Source: an uncultured Opitutales bacterium (GTDB lineage: Bacteria; Verrucomicrobiota; Verrucomicrobiia; Opitutales; Intestinicryptomonadaceae). Taken from it: DNA of 64,000 nt. Within the stretch, counting starts at the first letter, position 1. Each line of letters begins with the position of its first letter. The DNA is taken from NCBI GenBank assembly GCA_944389195.1, contig CALXLM010000053.1, positions 1-64,000 of the forward strand, given 5' to 3'. This document shows, piece by piece, positions 43,085-52,687 of the stretch. The translations under genes and the position numbers were made by a program. The notes beneath the pieces were generated by a model. That model had not been told where the DNA came from, searched no databases, and saw nothing but the letters and a program-made list of their open reading frames with translations.

Positions 43085-44287
43085 CTATCTCGGATTATAT
43101 ACGAAATCCGGCTCTTTCGCCGAGCCGAACGATGTCGTGTGAAGCGGCGCCTGCCTTTTCGTTTCAGTGTCGATAATATAAAGTTGGCGTATTTTTCCCT
43201 TTGCCTTCGCGCAAATTATATGGCGGCCGTCGTTGAGCCATTTTGGAGTGGAAGTACTTTCTCCCGCGCTTACGACCTCCGAAACTCCCTTTGAAAAATC
43301 GTAAACTGCAACTTGAAATCCGCGTCCCTGTGCTATTGTAAATGCTATTTTATTGGGATCCTTCGGGTTCCATGTAGGCTCGGAACAATAACGGCTTATG
43401 TTTGTTCTGACCACCCTCGGAGTCCCCCCCGTAGAGGGCATGGTATAGATCTGGGGCGACCCGCGCGTGTCGCTTGCGAAAAGTATTTTCGAGCCGTCGG
43501 GCGAAAAGCTGGCTGTTGATTCCGTCGCCGGAGTCCTCGTGAGGCGCCTAAATCCCGAACCGTCGGCATTCGCGGTCCATATTTCGGCGTTTCCCGTCGC
43601 GGTGAGAATCATGGCGACCTTCGAGCCGTCGGGCGAAAATTCCCCACCCGTATTGCTGCCCTTGTACGAAGCGAACGCCCTGCGCGAATTTGTGTCGAGA
43701 TTGATCTGGAACAAATCCATAAAACCCGACCTGTAATACCCGGTATACATTACCTTGCGCCCGTCGGGAGAGAAATGGGGCATCAAAGAGTCCGACTTGT
43801 CGTTGGTAATGGCCCTGACGTTCTTAAACACCATGTCGGAAACGCATATTTCGGAATTTTCATCTCCTCCCCGAGAATATGAAAACACTATTTTGCCCGC
43901 AAAGAACCCCGGAGTCTTAAGCGTCCGCAAAACAGCGACATCGCAGGCCTTCATAAGCGCGGCCGTAAGGTTTTCGCCGGTACAGAGCTGTTCGTACACA
44001 GTTCCGCCGCGTATGGACACCTTGACGGCGCTAGCGCCGGCCTGCGTGAACGAGAACGTAAACTGCGCTTTTTCGGGGGTGGTAAGGACATAACTTCCGT
44101 GGAGTCCGAAGGCGCGCTTGGCGCTCGTCAACAAAGCCGGGTTGTCGGAAGTGACGGCCACCCTGTAAACGGGCACGTTAAGCCTCTGCCCCTTGTCCAC
44201 AATCCTGATGTTGATGTCCTGTTGGGCCAACGCGGACGCGCATCCGGCGGCAGCCAATAAAATACCGATAAAAGCCTTTCTCGTCAT
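43085..44287 (-). CDS. tolB: Periplasmic TolB-like beta-propeller protein
   Basis: 400 residues. A signal peptide (MTRKAFIGILLAAAGCASALA) is followed by a TolB N-terminal domain (INIRIVDKGQRLNVPVYRVA) and a six-bladed propeller with repeats of the FSPDG type (LMPHFSPDGRKVMYTGYYR, GEFSPDGSKVAMILTATGNA, ASFSPDGSKILFASDTRG). TolB works with Tol-Pal in keeping the outer membrane attached. No pal or tolA lies beside it, so it could be a TolB-like protein of other use. Start ATG 44287; alternative TTG three codons earlier. Confidence 0.85.
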   Translation of the reverse strand: MTRKAFIGILLAAAGCASALAQQDINIRIVDKGQRLNVPVYRVAVTSDNPALLTSAKRAFGLHGSYVLTTPEKAQFTFSFTQAGASAVKVSIRGGTVYEQLCTGENLTAALMKACDVAVLRTLKTPGFFAGKIVFSYSRGGDENSEICVSDMVFKNVRAITNDKSDSLMPHFSPDGRKVMYTGYYRSGFMDLFQINLDTNSRRAFASYKGSNTGGEFSPDGSKVAMILTATGNAEIWTANADGSGFRRLTRTPATESTASFSPDGSKILFASDTRGSPQIYTMPSTGGTPRVVRTNISRYCSEPTWNPKDPNKIAFTIAQGRGFQVAVYDFSKGVSEVVSAGESTSTPKWLNDGRHIICAKAKGKIRQLYIIDTETKRQAPLHTTSFGSAKEPDFVYNPR

Positions 44288-44321
44288 ATGCGCCAAAATA
44301 TTCTACAAATCCGCGCCGTTT

Positions 44322-45704
44322 TCAACTCTTTTCACCTACTGCCGCGCAATTTTCGGACATTGTAAAATTCAAAATGCGCATTTCGCGCAAAAGCACCGCC
44401 ATCGTAAACAGGAAAGCCATGAAGTCGGACGCCGCAAAACTGGCCCATATTCCGTTTATGCCGATAAATTTCGGCAGCAAAAACAAAAAAGGAACAAGGA
44501 ACACAACCTGCCTTACCACGGTTATCATTATCGACATGGCGGGCCGTTTTACCGACTGAAAATACCCCGACGTTATGATGTTTGCGGCTACAAGCGGAAA
44601 CGAAAGCGTAAGCAAACGCAACGCGTTGTCGCCCATCGCAATCAGCGGGGAATCCGCCGGAAGGAAGATTGAAAATATGGCGTCGGGAAAAATCTGCGCC
44701 ACGCAGAAACCGAACGCGCATATTCCCGTTCCCATCCACAGCGCGTTCAAAAACGCCTCCCTTACCCTGGAGTAGTTTCCTGCTCCCCAATTGAACCCTA
44801 TAATCGGCTGCACACCCATCGACAATCCGACAACCGGAAGAAATATGAACGTAGTCACGGTCATTGAAATGCCGATTACCGCTATCGCCGACTCCGAACC
44901 GTAAAAACGGGCCTGCCTTACGAACATCATGGTCACAAAACTCGACAAACCCTGGATTATCAGGCTCGGCGAGCCTGCGTAAAGCATCGAAAGCACTATT
45001 GGCAAACGGACCCTTATGTTTTTCAAGCGCACCTTCAGGTAGCTGTGGCCTCCGAAATAAAAATAAAACACCCATAGCGAAGCGCACGCCTGCGCCGAAA
45101 TCGTCGCCAAAGCCGCCCCCCTTATACCCCAGCCGAAACGGCACAAAAACAGCCAGTCGAGAAACACGTTCACGCATCCGCCGATTATTATCGTGGCCAT
45201 CGAATATGCGGGCCTGCCTTCCGCCCTGATAAGATTGTTTATTCCGAAAGATATCTTTTCAAATATCAGCCCGCAAATTATTATGGAATAATACGCCGCA
45301 GCGTCCGGCAAAATTTTCTCTGTCGCGCCGAAAAAAGTCAGGAGGTCGTCCATAAAGGCGAGCACTATAGAAGCCGCCGCCGCATAAAACGCAAAAAACA
45401 AGAATATTGCCTGCCCCAAAACCTTTTCGGCTCCCGGCCTGTCGCCTTCGCCGAGCTTTATCGACACGAGCGTGCTGCTGCCTTGCCCGACCGTCATTGC
45501 CAGCGCCAAAAGAAAAAGATTCGGGGAAAAGCACACGGTTATGGCCGCAAGGGCGTCCTCGCCGCAGACGCGTCCTACAAAAATCCGGTCCACAACGTTG
45601 TATGTCGCGCTCACAACCGTCGACACGATTGTCGGGGCCGAATACCGGAGAATCAGCCCCCTTATGCCGGCTTCGCCGAGTGCCTTTACCGACTGCTCGT
45701 TCAT
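44322..45704 (-). CDS. MATE-family multidrug/sodium efflux transporter
   Basis: 460 residues with about twelve membrane segments and the MATE layout: APTIVSTVVSATYNVVDRIF, VGQGSSTLVSIKLGEGDRPG in the first half; VVGLSMGVQPIIGFNWGAGN in the second. It exchanges Na+ or H+ for organic cations in the cytoplasmic membrane; substrate unknown. The start at MNEQS (45702-45704) is preferred over the ATG three codons earlier. Same strand as tolB, 34 bases apart. Confidence 0.92.
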   Translation of the reverse strand: MNEQSVKALGEAGIRGLILRYSAPTIVSTVVSATYNVVDRIFVGRVCGEDALAAITVCFSPNLFLLALAMTVGQGSSTLVSIKLGEGDRPGAEKVLGQAIFLFFAFYAAAASIVLAFMDDLLTFFGATEKILPDAAAYYSIIICGLIFEKISFGINNLIRAEGRPAYSMATIIIGGCVNVFLDWLFLCRFGWGIRGAALATISAQACASLWVFYFYFGGHSYLKVRLKNIRVRLPIVLSMLYAGSPSLIIQGLSSFVTMMFVRQARFYGSESAIAVIGISMTVTTFIFLPVVGLSMGVQPIIGFNWGAGNYSRVREAFLNALWMGTGICAFGFCVAQIFPDAIFSIFLPADSPLIAMGDNALRLLTLSFPLVAANIITSGYFQSVKRPAMSIMITVVRQVVFLVPFLFLLPKFIGINGIWASFAASDFMAFLFTMAVLLREMRILNFTMSENCAAVGEKS

Positions 45705-45853
45705 ATAAAACAAAAAAATCTAATCGCCAACTATCCGAAAAAACGCTTCACCAAACTGCGCCATGCCCCGCCCCGGCGGCGGAACAGGGCTGTACAAAAA
45801 ATAAAAACGCCGCCGCGCGCCCGACCGCCGCGCCAAGCCAAAAGCGCGACGCA

Positions 45854-47032
45854 TTACGGAACTATCCTGAAAAACACGCGCTTGCCAGCCTGCAAAACGA
45901 TGGGCGCCGTGGGGCGCTGAATCGCCAGAAAAGCGTCCGTCACGCGCTCGGAATCCATCTTGACCGCGCCCTGTTCGATAAGACGGCGGATTTCCTTTTT
46001 GCTCGGGAAAAGCTTCGTTTCGGCCATAATGTTCACGAGCGCGTCGTCATCGCCCCTGCTCAGGGCGTCCCAACCGAACTCCTGCATTTCGTCGGGAAGT
46101 TCGTTCCTCGAAAAAACCTTTTCAAAGGTTTCAAGCTCGGATTTGCCGACATCTACGCCGTAAAACCTCGAAACAAGCAGGCACGCCAGATCTTTTTTGA
46201 CCTTCATGGGATGCTCCGACTTCATGCGGCCGATTTGCTCGGGGGTATAGAGCATAAGATACTGGTAATACTTCCACATTGTTTCGTCGCTGATAGACAT
46301 TATCTTGCCGAACATCTCGCGCGGAGTGTCGTTAAACGCTATATAGTTGCCGTAGCTTTTGGACATTTTTTTCTCGCCGTCCAGCCCCACTAACAGCGGC
46401 ATTGTCAGGACCGCCTGCCCGCTCTGGCCGGCATCGCGCTGAAGGTCGCGCCCCACGAGATTGTTGAAAAGCTGGTCCGCTCCGCCAAGCTCTACATCGG
46501 ACTCGACCATTATGGAATCGTATCCCTGAACCAGCGGGTACAGAAATTCAACTATGGATATGGGAGTCTTTTCAGCGTATCTCTTTGAAAAATCGTCCCT
46601 TTCAAGCATTCTGGCAACAGTCATTTTTCTCGAAAGGTTGAGCAAGTCGCCGAACGACATTCCGCCGAACCAATCGCTGTTGTAGTGTATTTCCGTCTGC
46701 TCCTTATTGAGAACTTTAAAGGCCTGCTCCAAATACGACTTTGCGTTCGCCATTACCTCGTCGTGTGTGAGGACGGGGCGCAGCGCGCTCCTGCCGCTCG
46801 GATCCCCTATGCACGCGGTGTAGTCGCCTATAATGAGAACCGCCTGGTGCCCGAGATCCTGAAACTGGCGGAGCTTGTTGAACACAACCATGTGCCCGAA
46901 AGTGAGGTCGGGGCGCGTCGGATCCACGCCGAGTTTGGCGCGCAGCCTTTTTCCCGCAGCCAGCTTTTCCCTGAGATCGTCGGCGCCGATGAATACTTCG
47001 GCGTTTTGTGCAAAGATGTCTATCTGGTCCAT
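45854..47032 (-). CDS. tyrS: Tyrosyl-tRNA synthetase
   Basis: 392 residues, of the type in which the HIGH motif reads FGHM (PTRPDLTFGHMVVF) and KMSKS is intact (GEKKMSKSYGNYIAFND). SIVEFLYPLVQGYDSIMV and VELGGADQLFNNLVGRD form the tyrosine pocket, and an S4 RNA-binding domain ends the protein (KKEIRRLIEQGAVKMDSERV). It charges tRNA-Tyr. About 150 bases separate it from the MATE gene. Confidence 0.96.
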   Translation of the reverse strand: MDQIDIFAQNAEVFIGADDLREKLAAGKRLRAKLGVDPTRPDLTFGHMVVFNKLRQFQDLGHQAVLIIGDYTACIGDPSGRSALRPVLTHDEVMANAKSYLEQAFKVLNKEQTEIHYNSDWFGGMSFGDLLNLSRKMTVARMLERDDFSKRYAEKTPISIVEFLYPLVQGYDSIMVESDVELGGADQLFNNLVGRDLQRDAGQSGQAVLTMPLLVGLDGEKKMSKSYGNYIAFNDTPREMFGKIMSISDETMWKYYQYLMLYTPEQIGRMKSEHPMKVKKDLACLLVSRFYGVDVGKSELETFEKVFSRNELPDEMQEFGWDALSRGDDDALVNIMAETKLFPSKKEIRRLIEQGAVKMDSERVTDAFLAIQRPTAPIVLQAGKRVFFRIVP

Positions 47033-47128
47033 ACAATAAAAAAATACGCCCCGATTTTTCCGCGAAGAAAAATAAAGGCAACCATTTTTTGACGCGCGCC
47101 ACCGCTATGCAAATGCGCAGCCGCGCAT

Positions 47129-48409
47129 CTACACCACAGTTCCCGATTTTATCACAGCATTTTTAGTGACTATAAGCACGCCGTCGCGGACATACAGCCC
47201 TTCGGATTCCCATTTGTCGGGCTTGCCGTAGGGATTTAAAACGCAGCAGTCCCCTATTCTGGCGTTCTTGTCTATTATGGCGTTTTCTATTGCGCACTCC
47301 CGGCCTATGCCTATCGTCGGAATCCCCGCGGAAAGGCTTGCGGCGCGCTCGCCCTCCGACTCGTAATAGTCGGCGCCCATCATGACGACGTTTTTAAGAA
47401 CCGCGCCGCGGTCTATTATGGAACGTATGCCTATCATGCACCTTTCGAGAGACTTCGCACGTATGACGGACCCGTCTGCTATGTTAGACCTGTCTATGCT
47501 CGTGCCGAAAATCTTGGCCCCCGGAAGAAAGCGGCAATGCGTATATATCGGCTTGTCCTGCCTGTGGAAATCGAAATCGGGGGCGGGTTCCGCAAGGGCG
47601 AGATTCGCCTCGAAAAACGCCCCCACAGTGCCTATGTCCTCCCAGTAGCCGTCAAAAATGTACGCGCACAGTTTCTTTTTGCCGAGGAGTCCGGGAATTA
47701 TCTCCTTGCCGAAATCCATTTCGTTCCCGGACATGGCCTCCTCCAAAACCTTTTGGGAAAATATGTATATGCCCATCGACGCCAAACAATATTCGGCATT
47801 GGGATCCTTCAGGTTGCGCTTCAAATCGCCGCCCACAAGGAATGAGTTTATCACGGCCTCGTCCTTCGGCTTTTCGGCAAATTCCACTATCTCCAAATTC
47901 TTGTTGACACGCATCACCCCGAGGCTGCTCGCCTCGGATTTAGGCATCGGCTTTGCGGCTATCGTGATGTCGGCGTCGGAGGCCATGTGGCTTTCGAGCA
48001 TCTTGGCGAAATTCATCTGATAGAGCTGGTCGCCCGACAAAATCAAATAATGGCAGACGTTTCCGTGCCGCTCGAAATGGTGCATGTTCTTGCGAACGGC
48101 ATCGGCGGTTCCCTGGTACCAATCGCCACCGGCGTCAGTCTGTTCCGCAGCAAGAATATCGACAAAACCGTTTCCGAAAGAATCAAACTTATACGTCTGC
48201 TGTATGTGTTTGTGAAGCGACGCCGTATTAAACTGGGACAGCAGATATATGCTGTTAAATCCCGAGTTTATGCAGTTGCTAATCGGAATATCCACAAGCC
48301 TATATTTGCCGGCCAACGGAACTGCGGGCTTGCAGCGGTACTTTGTAAGCGGGTATAGGCGCGTGCCGCGCCCTCCACCCATGATTATGCTAATTACGTT
48401 CTTTGTCAT
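47129..48409 (-). CDS. glgC: Glucose-1-phosphate adenylyltransferase
   Basis: 426 residues. Nucleotidyltransferase signature MGGGRGTRLYPLTKYRCKPA, then LAGKYRLVDIPISNCINSGF, GTADAVRKNMHHFER, ILSGDQLYQMNF, and a C-terminal left-handed beta-helix with hexapeptide repeats (SIIDRGAVLKNVVMMGADYY). It makes ADP-glucose for glycogen. The frame is open 29 codons upstream; start at 48407-48409 by homology, without a clear ribosome site. Other glg genes are not in the window. Confidence 0.95.
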   Translation of the reverse strand: MTKNVISIIMGGGRGTRLYPLTKYRCKPAVPLAGKYRLVDIPISNCINSGFNSIYLLSQFNTASLHKHIQQTYKFDSFGNGFVDILAAEQTDAGGDWYQGTADAVRKNMHHFERHGNVCHYLILSGDQLYQMNFAKMLESHMASDADITIAAKPMPKSEASSLGVMRVNKNLEIVEFAEKPKDEAVINSFLVGGDLKRNLKDPNAEYCLASMGIYIFSQKVLEEAMSGNEMDFGKEIIPGLLGKKKLCAYIFDGYWEDIGTVGAFFEANLALAEPAPDFDFHRQDKPIYTHCRFLPGAKIFGTSIDRSNIADGSVIRAKSLERCMIGIRSIIDRGAVLKNVVMMGADYYESEGERAASLSAGIPTIGIGRECAIENAIIDKNARIGDCCVLNPYGKPDKWESEGLYVRDGVLIVTKNAVIKSGTVV

Positions 48410-48635
48410 GCGAACTGTTTTGTATATTTTCCAATATTTGCGCCGCGCATTCGGACGCAATATCGCGCGGCACACATTTTCGCCGCACAATCGCATTGTC
48501 CAAGTTTCCGCGCAAAAATCCAGCTTTTTTTATCGGTAGCGCCCATTTCTTCGCCGAATTTTGAAATGCAAAAATTGATAAAGCCCCGTCAGACAGAAAA
48601 CCCTGCGGCGCAATGGCCCAAAAAAGGAAGCTCTA

Positions 48636-49196
48636 CTATTTCGGAGCTTTCGGGGAGAATTTAGAAACGTCTATTTTAAACGGGAGCCGGGTTTCGTCGA
48701 ACGGCGCCAAATATTCGCTCTCCCCGAATATTAAAAGTTCCCCGCGAAGTACAAGCCTTCCTTTTGAAGCCTCGTACCAGACTTTGCACTTATAGACCCT
48801 GCCGTCGTCCGGATTTATCACGCGGCCCGCAAGCTTGCCGTCGGCGGCCGGAGTCAGATCCCAAACGAAATCCATTCCGCAAAGAGGCGGATTGCCAGCA
48901 ATGCCCTTGGCCCTTTCCACGGGCTTTTCAATGGTGTCGTCGATTTTTCCGTTGTGGTAGATTGCCAACATTCTAAAAAAACGCTTCCCGCCGCGCTCGT
49001 ATACGGCAACAATGCTTTCGGGCTCGTTTTTATTGCTGCGGTCAAACATCAGCCAAACACCGTCAACGCCTGAAGCCTCCCTGCAAACATAATTTTCCTT
49101 CGGGACGCCATCGTCGGCGCCGATGCTTTTAAGGCAGCCGGCAAGCGGCAACGCCGAAAGAAAAGCCGCCAAAGCGAAAGCCCATGCGCCGCGCAT
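48636..49196 (-). CDS. DUF2147-domain lipoprotein
   Basis: 186 residues. A lipoprotein signal peptide ends in the lipobox LAGC (Cys21). The DUF2147 region follows: GVDGVWLMFDRSNKNEPESI, VAVYERGGKRFFRMLAIYHN, then INPDDGRVYKCKVWYEA and LVLRGELLIFGESEY. DUF2147 proteins are small exported beta-rich proteins of unknown function. Its ATG overlaps the hemD stop by one base (TGATG), so translation is coupled to hemD, although a functional link is not obvious. Confidence 0.8.
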   Translation of the reverse strand: MRGAWAFALAAFLSALPLAGCLKSIGADDGVPKENYVCREASGVDGVWLMFDRSNKNEPESIVAVYERGGKRFFRMLAIYHNGKIDDTIEKPVERAKGIAGNPPLCGMDFVWDLTPAADGKLAGRVINPDDGRVYKCKVWYEASKGRLVLRGELLIFGESEYLAPFDETRLPFKIDVSKFSPKAPK

Positions 49197-49981
49197 CAGG
49201 AATCCTCCCCGTAAAGAACCGACAAAACGGCCTCCGACACAGCCTCCGGAGACGGATTTGAAGCCTGCCGCGCAACCGGCATGCCGAACTTTTTTACCGC
49301 CTCGGAAGTTTTTTCGCCTATCGTCACGATTTTCGGGCAGACAGCCGAAGACGACAACGCCAAATTCGCCGCGTTTTTGGCAAACCCCTCCACGGCCGAA
49401 GGACTCGAAAAAACAACCGCATCGGCTCCTTCGGCCCTAAAATCCTCGGCGACCTTGCAGTTTCGGTCAACCGACACAATCTCCGTTTTATAAACCTCCA
49501 CCGCGTCGACTATCGCGTTGTTTTTCTCGAGAATGTCGCACAGCGCGCTTCCGGCGAGATTGCCTACAACGCACAAAATTTTCAGATTCTCGAGCGACTC
49601 GTACTCGGCCATCGAATTTGCCATGTTTTCGCCGGTGGATATTTCCGGAACTACGTCGGCCCTGAGGTAGTACTTTTTGAGTTCGCGCCTCGTGGCCTCC
49701 CCGACGCAAGCTATGCGGGCAATGCCGAGGGCGCGTATGTCGTCGAAAACCTTGAAAAACTCCCTAAAAAACCCCCTTACTCCGTTCGCGCTCGAAAACG
49801 TAATCCAATCGTAGCGCCCCATTTCGGCGAACACGTCGGCTATTTCGTCGGGATCCGCCAGCAGCGAAATTCTAATCATGGGAAGCTCCGCGACTTCCAC
49901 GCCCTCTGACTTCAATATCTCCGCAACGGCTTCGTTGTCCTCGCGCGTCAGCAAAACTTTTTTGACTTTTTCCCGGGCCAT
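49196..49981 (-). CDS. hemD: Uroporphyrinogen-III synthase
   Basis: 261 residues with the two-lobed HemD fold: VKKVLLTREDNEAVAEILKS, MGRYDWITFSSANGVRGFF, IACVGEATRRELKKYYLRAD, then the second lobe ADAVVFSSPSAVEGF and KIVTIGEKTSEAVKKFG. It closes hydroxymethylbilane to uroporphyrinogen III, the last common step to haem, sirohaem and cobalamin. Lies in the M42-hemD-DUF2147 unit; the upstream stop abuts its ATG. The other hem genes are elsewhere. Confidence 0.92.
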   Translation of the reverse strand: MAREKVKKVLLTREDNEAVAEILKSEGVEVAELPMIRISLLADPDEIADVFAEMGRYDWITFSSANGVRGFFREFFKVFDDIRALGIARIACVGEATRRELKKYYLRADVVPEISTGENMANSMAEYESLENLKILCVVGNLAGSALCDILEKNNAIVDAVEVYKTEIVSVDRNCKVAEDFRAEGADAVVFSSPSAVEGFAKNAANLALSSSAVCPKIVTIGEKTSEAVKKFGMPVARQASNPSPEAVSEAVLSVLYGEDS

Positions 49982-51049
49982 TTAAAACGTGAAGTCGTCG
50001 GTGTTTTTAAGGGAGAGCGCAAACGACTGCAGGAGCCTTACGCAATTGTCGATGTCGTTCAAATCGGCTACCTCCGCGGGCGTGTGCATATAGCGCAAAG
50101 GTATTCCGACCAGTCCCGTCGCCACGCCCCCGCGCGTTGTTTGAATAATCCGCGCGTCGGTGCCCGTCGGGCGGCTTTCCGCTCCGACCTGATAGCTTAT
50201 GCCCTCCATTTTAGCGCATTCGACAAGGCGCTCGAAAACCTTGGGGTTTATGTTGGGACCGCGCGATATCACGGGGCCGCCGCCAAGTTTTATGCTGCCG
50301 AAACGGTGTTTGTCGCATCCGGGAAAGTCGGTGGCGTGATCGACATCGACGGCTATCGCCACGTCGGGATTTACCGAAAACGCGGAAGTCCACGCCCCCC
50401 TCGTGCCGATTTCCTCCTGCGTCGTGGCTACGCTCACCACCCTGTATTCGGGCCGCTCCTTAAGCTTAGAAAGTTTTCTCAAAACCTCGAAAACGCAATA
50501 GCAACCTGCCCTGTCGTCGAACGCGCGCGCGGCGCAACAGGTGTTGGAAAGCTTGTGGACCATGGTGTCGTAAACGACGGCGTCGCCAATTTCCACCATG
50601 CTTTCTGCCTCCGCGCGCGAGGCCGCGCCTATGTCTATCCATACGCCGTGCGTTTCCGGAACCTCTTTGCGCTCCTTTGCGTCCATAAGGTGCACAGCCT
50701 TTTTCCCCGTCACGCCGTAAACATATCCGTTGCGCGTCATGATGGTCACCCTGCGGCCCGACAGCATCACGTTGTCGTGCCCGCCGAGCGTCTCAAAAAA
50801 GATAAAGCCGTTGTCGTCTATGTACGAAACGATAAAGCCTATTTCGTCCATGTGCCCGGCGAGCATGAGAGTTTTTTTGCCGTCCCCGAGAGACGCGATC
50901 CTGTTTCCGAGAACGTCGCGCCTGACGCTGTCGGCGTATGGAAGAACGTGTTTTTCCACGACGTCGGCAGCCTCCCTTTCAGAGCCGGTCGGAGAGCGCG
51001 ACCTAAGCAGTTCAAGCAGAAATTCGTCAATCTCGAAATGTGTGGCCAT
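49982..51049 (-). CDS. M42-family metallo-aminopeptidase
   Basis: 355 residues. Two-metal peptidase motifs: LMLAGHMDEIGFIVSYI, CCAARAFDDRAGCYCVFEVL, SVATTQEEIGTRGAWTSAF (catalytic Glu pair), VDVDHATDFPGC and the final metal histidine in LRYMHTPAEVADLND. M42 enzymes form cytoplasmic tetrahedral dodecamers that trim short peptides. Start at 51047-51049 (MATHFEID); the frame extends 22 codons further. Abuts hemD. Confidence 0.93.
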   Translation of the reverse strand: MATHFEIDEFLLELLRSRSPTGSEREAADVVEKHVLPYADSVRRDVLGNRIASLGDGKKTLMLAGHMDEIGFIVSYIDDNGFIFFETLGGHDNVMLSGRRVTIMTRNGYVYGVTGKKAVHLMDAKERKEVPETHGVWIDIGAASRAEAESMVEIGDAVVYDTMVHKLSNTCCAARAFDDRAGCYCVFEVLRKLSKLKERPEYRVVSVATTQEEIGTRGAWTSAFSVNPDVAIAVDVDHATDFPGCDKHRFGSIKLGGGPVISRGPNINPKVFERLVECAKMEGISYQVGAESRPTGTDARIIQTTRGGVATGLVGIPLRYMHTPAEVADLNDIDNCVRLLQSFALSLKNTDDFTF

Positions 51050-51111
51050 TTTATTTATATTGTTATAATCTTTTTTAAAAGCGGTATTTAAATGCGCGCG
51101 CTGCAAACATG

Positions 51112-52365
51112 TCATCTTTGTTTTTCACCGCGAAGCTGTCCTATGGCTATGCCCGTAAGCTTGTAAGATATCAGCCCCAAATCGTACTCTGACCCCCCGA
51201 AATGAAACGTGCGCTGAAGGTGGAATTGGCTTTTGCCGGGCGCCAAACTAAGCGCCGGAGAGTGAGTGGATATTTCGTAGAACGGATCCGCCGCAACCGA
51301 CGTTCTTGCGAGGGGACCATTGTTGTAAACGCTTATGGCATCGCCGTCAAAACGCCCGACTCCGCTACGGCGCCATGCATTCTGCAAGTAGCCGCGCACG
51401 CCAGAAGGTTTTATGTACAAAATGACAGTGAGAATGTTATTGCTGTCGTCGAACGAAAGCGCTATGCCTTCGCTTCGCCGTCCCGACACCCCTATGCCCG
51501 ACATGTTTCTTCCGTCAACCTTAAACGATATATACGACGGATCTACAAGTAGCGAACCGTCTCCGGAAGTTCCGCCCTCAAAATAGTTGTCGCGAACTAT
51601 GTCGCCTAACTTTGACGAGTCTCCCGGCCTGTACGGAATAAACACGCGGACTTTTCTGTTGGCGTTGAAACACGACTGCACGCTTATGTTAAGCAGCCCG
51701 CTTTCAGGAGCCCACGCCGAGTCTCCCATATTCGTAAGCTTGTTGAACGACTGGAACGCCACAAGCTTAACTGCGTCGGGAATTTCTATGCCGAGTATTT
51801 CCGAAACCTGTTCCCTGTTTAAAACCGTCACTTCGCGTTCGGCCTTTATCTTAAAGCGCTTGCCTTTTGCATTCTCAAAATCCGCGACTTTTTCAAAGCG
51901 GGCCTGCGTTTTCGAATGAGCCAACATTCTCCACGGCTCCACAGACAGCGCTTCGGGGGCGCGCCAATTTTCGTCGGAATATATGGATCCGGCAGGGAAA
52001 AATATCGAAAAATCCCCGCCCTGAGGACCTATCCAAAAACGATCCTCCCCGCCTATCTGGTACGTTTGAAGGCCTATTTTATTGTCGGAAAGCAGTTCGT
52101 GGTTAATCCAACCGAGCGAAGGCCCCTCGGCTCCGCCGAAAGTGGAAGTCATTACCCTGCCCTGATATTTCGGAGACACGGCAACGATGCTTTCCCCTTC
52201 GCCGAGAAGCAGAACTTCGGCGTTGTACTTTGAAAAGAAGGACAGATCCTGTCCAAACGCAAGCAGGTTAGTGCCGGAAGACTCGAGCGCGGCATCTTTT
52301 ATAAGTCCGCATGCCCCCACGAACGCCGCCGTCGCGGCAAACGCCAGTATTTGAAAATTTTTCAT
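51112..52365 (-). CDS. DUF6786-like exported lipoprotein
   Basis: 417 residues. The signal peptide ends in a lipobox-like FVGACG (Cys19). The body reads as a beta-rich sugar-mutarotase-like fold: IVAVSPKYQGRVMTSTFGGA, SLGWINHELL, IGGEDRFWIGPQGGDFSIFF, and near the end FHLQRTFHFGG. I recognise these motifs from a conserved family of unknown function in Bacteroidota and PVC bacteria. Location at the envelope is expected. It precedes the M42-hemD unit by 62 bases and may share its transcript. Confidence 0.75.
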   Translation of the reverse strand: MKNFQILAFAATAAFVGACGLIKDAALESSGTNLLAFGQDLSFFSKYNAEVLLLGEGESIVAVSPKYQGRVMTSTFGGAEGPSLGWINHELLSDNKIGLQTYQIGGEDRFWIGPQGGDFSIFFPAGSIYSDENWRAPEALSVEPWRMLAHSKTQARFEKVADFENAKGKRFKIKAEREVTVLNREQVSEILGIEIPDAVKLVAFQSFNKLTNMGDSAWAPESGLLNISVQSCFNANRKVRVFIPYRPGDSSKLGDIVRDNYFEGGTSGDGSLLVDPSYISFKVDGRNMSGIGVSGRRSEGIALSFDDSNNILTVILYIKPSGVRGYLQNAWRRSGVGRFDGDAISVYNNGPLARTSVAADPFYEISTHSPALSLAPGKSQFHLQRTFHFGGSEYDLGLISYKLTGIAIGQLRGEKQR

Positions 52366-52687
52366 TTATTATTGATTGCCATATTGACCCGTTTACTTCA
52401 ACACTTTTTTCTCTACGAAACCATTAAAAGCGGTTTGCAACCTGATTTGCAAGCTTACCGAAGCATTCCGAAATAGCACCCCCGCACTTGCAAAGCATGA
52501 GCACGCCCTTTATACCCTGCCAGCCGATGTACCCCGCAACCGGGAGACAACGCTGGTGCTTGAAACCTCTCATGAAATCGGAGGCGGAACCGCGCTGAGA
52601 ACCCTCCGCCAAATTTGGCGCCATGAAACGCGGGGCTTCCCACCCACAAACGTCGCTTCGCGCATGCGAAACTTCGCCAAAAGTAAA
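52366..52687. other. Intergenic region without a supported gene
   Basis: About 320 bases. A 66-codon minus-strand frame (52424-52624) has no ribosome site or known motif and is probably chance. No terminator stands out. Confidence 0.35.

Noticed and set aside
52424-52624. 66-codon minus-strand frame in a spacer
   Set aside because: No ribosome site, no start-region features and no recognised family; could not be told from chance.
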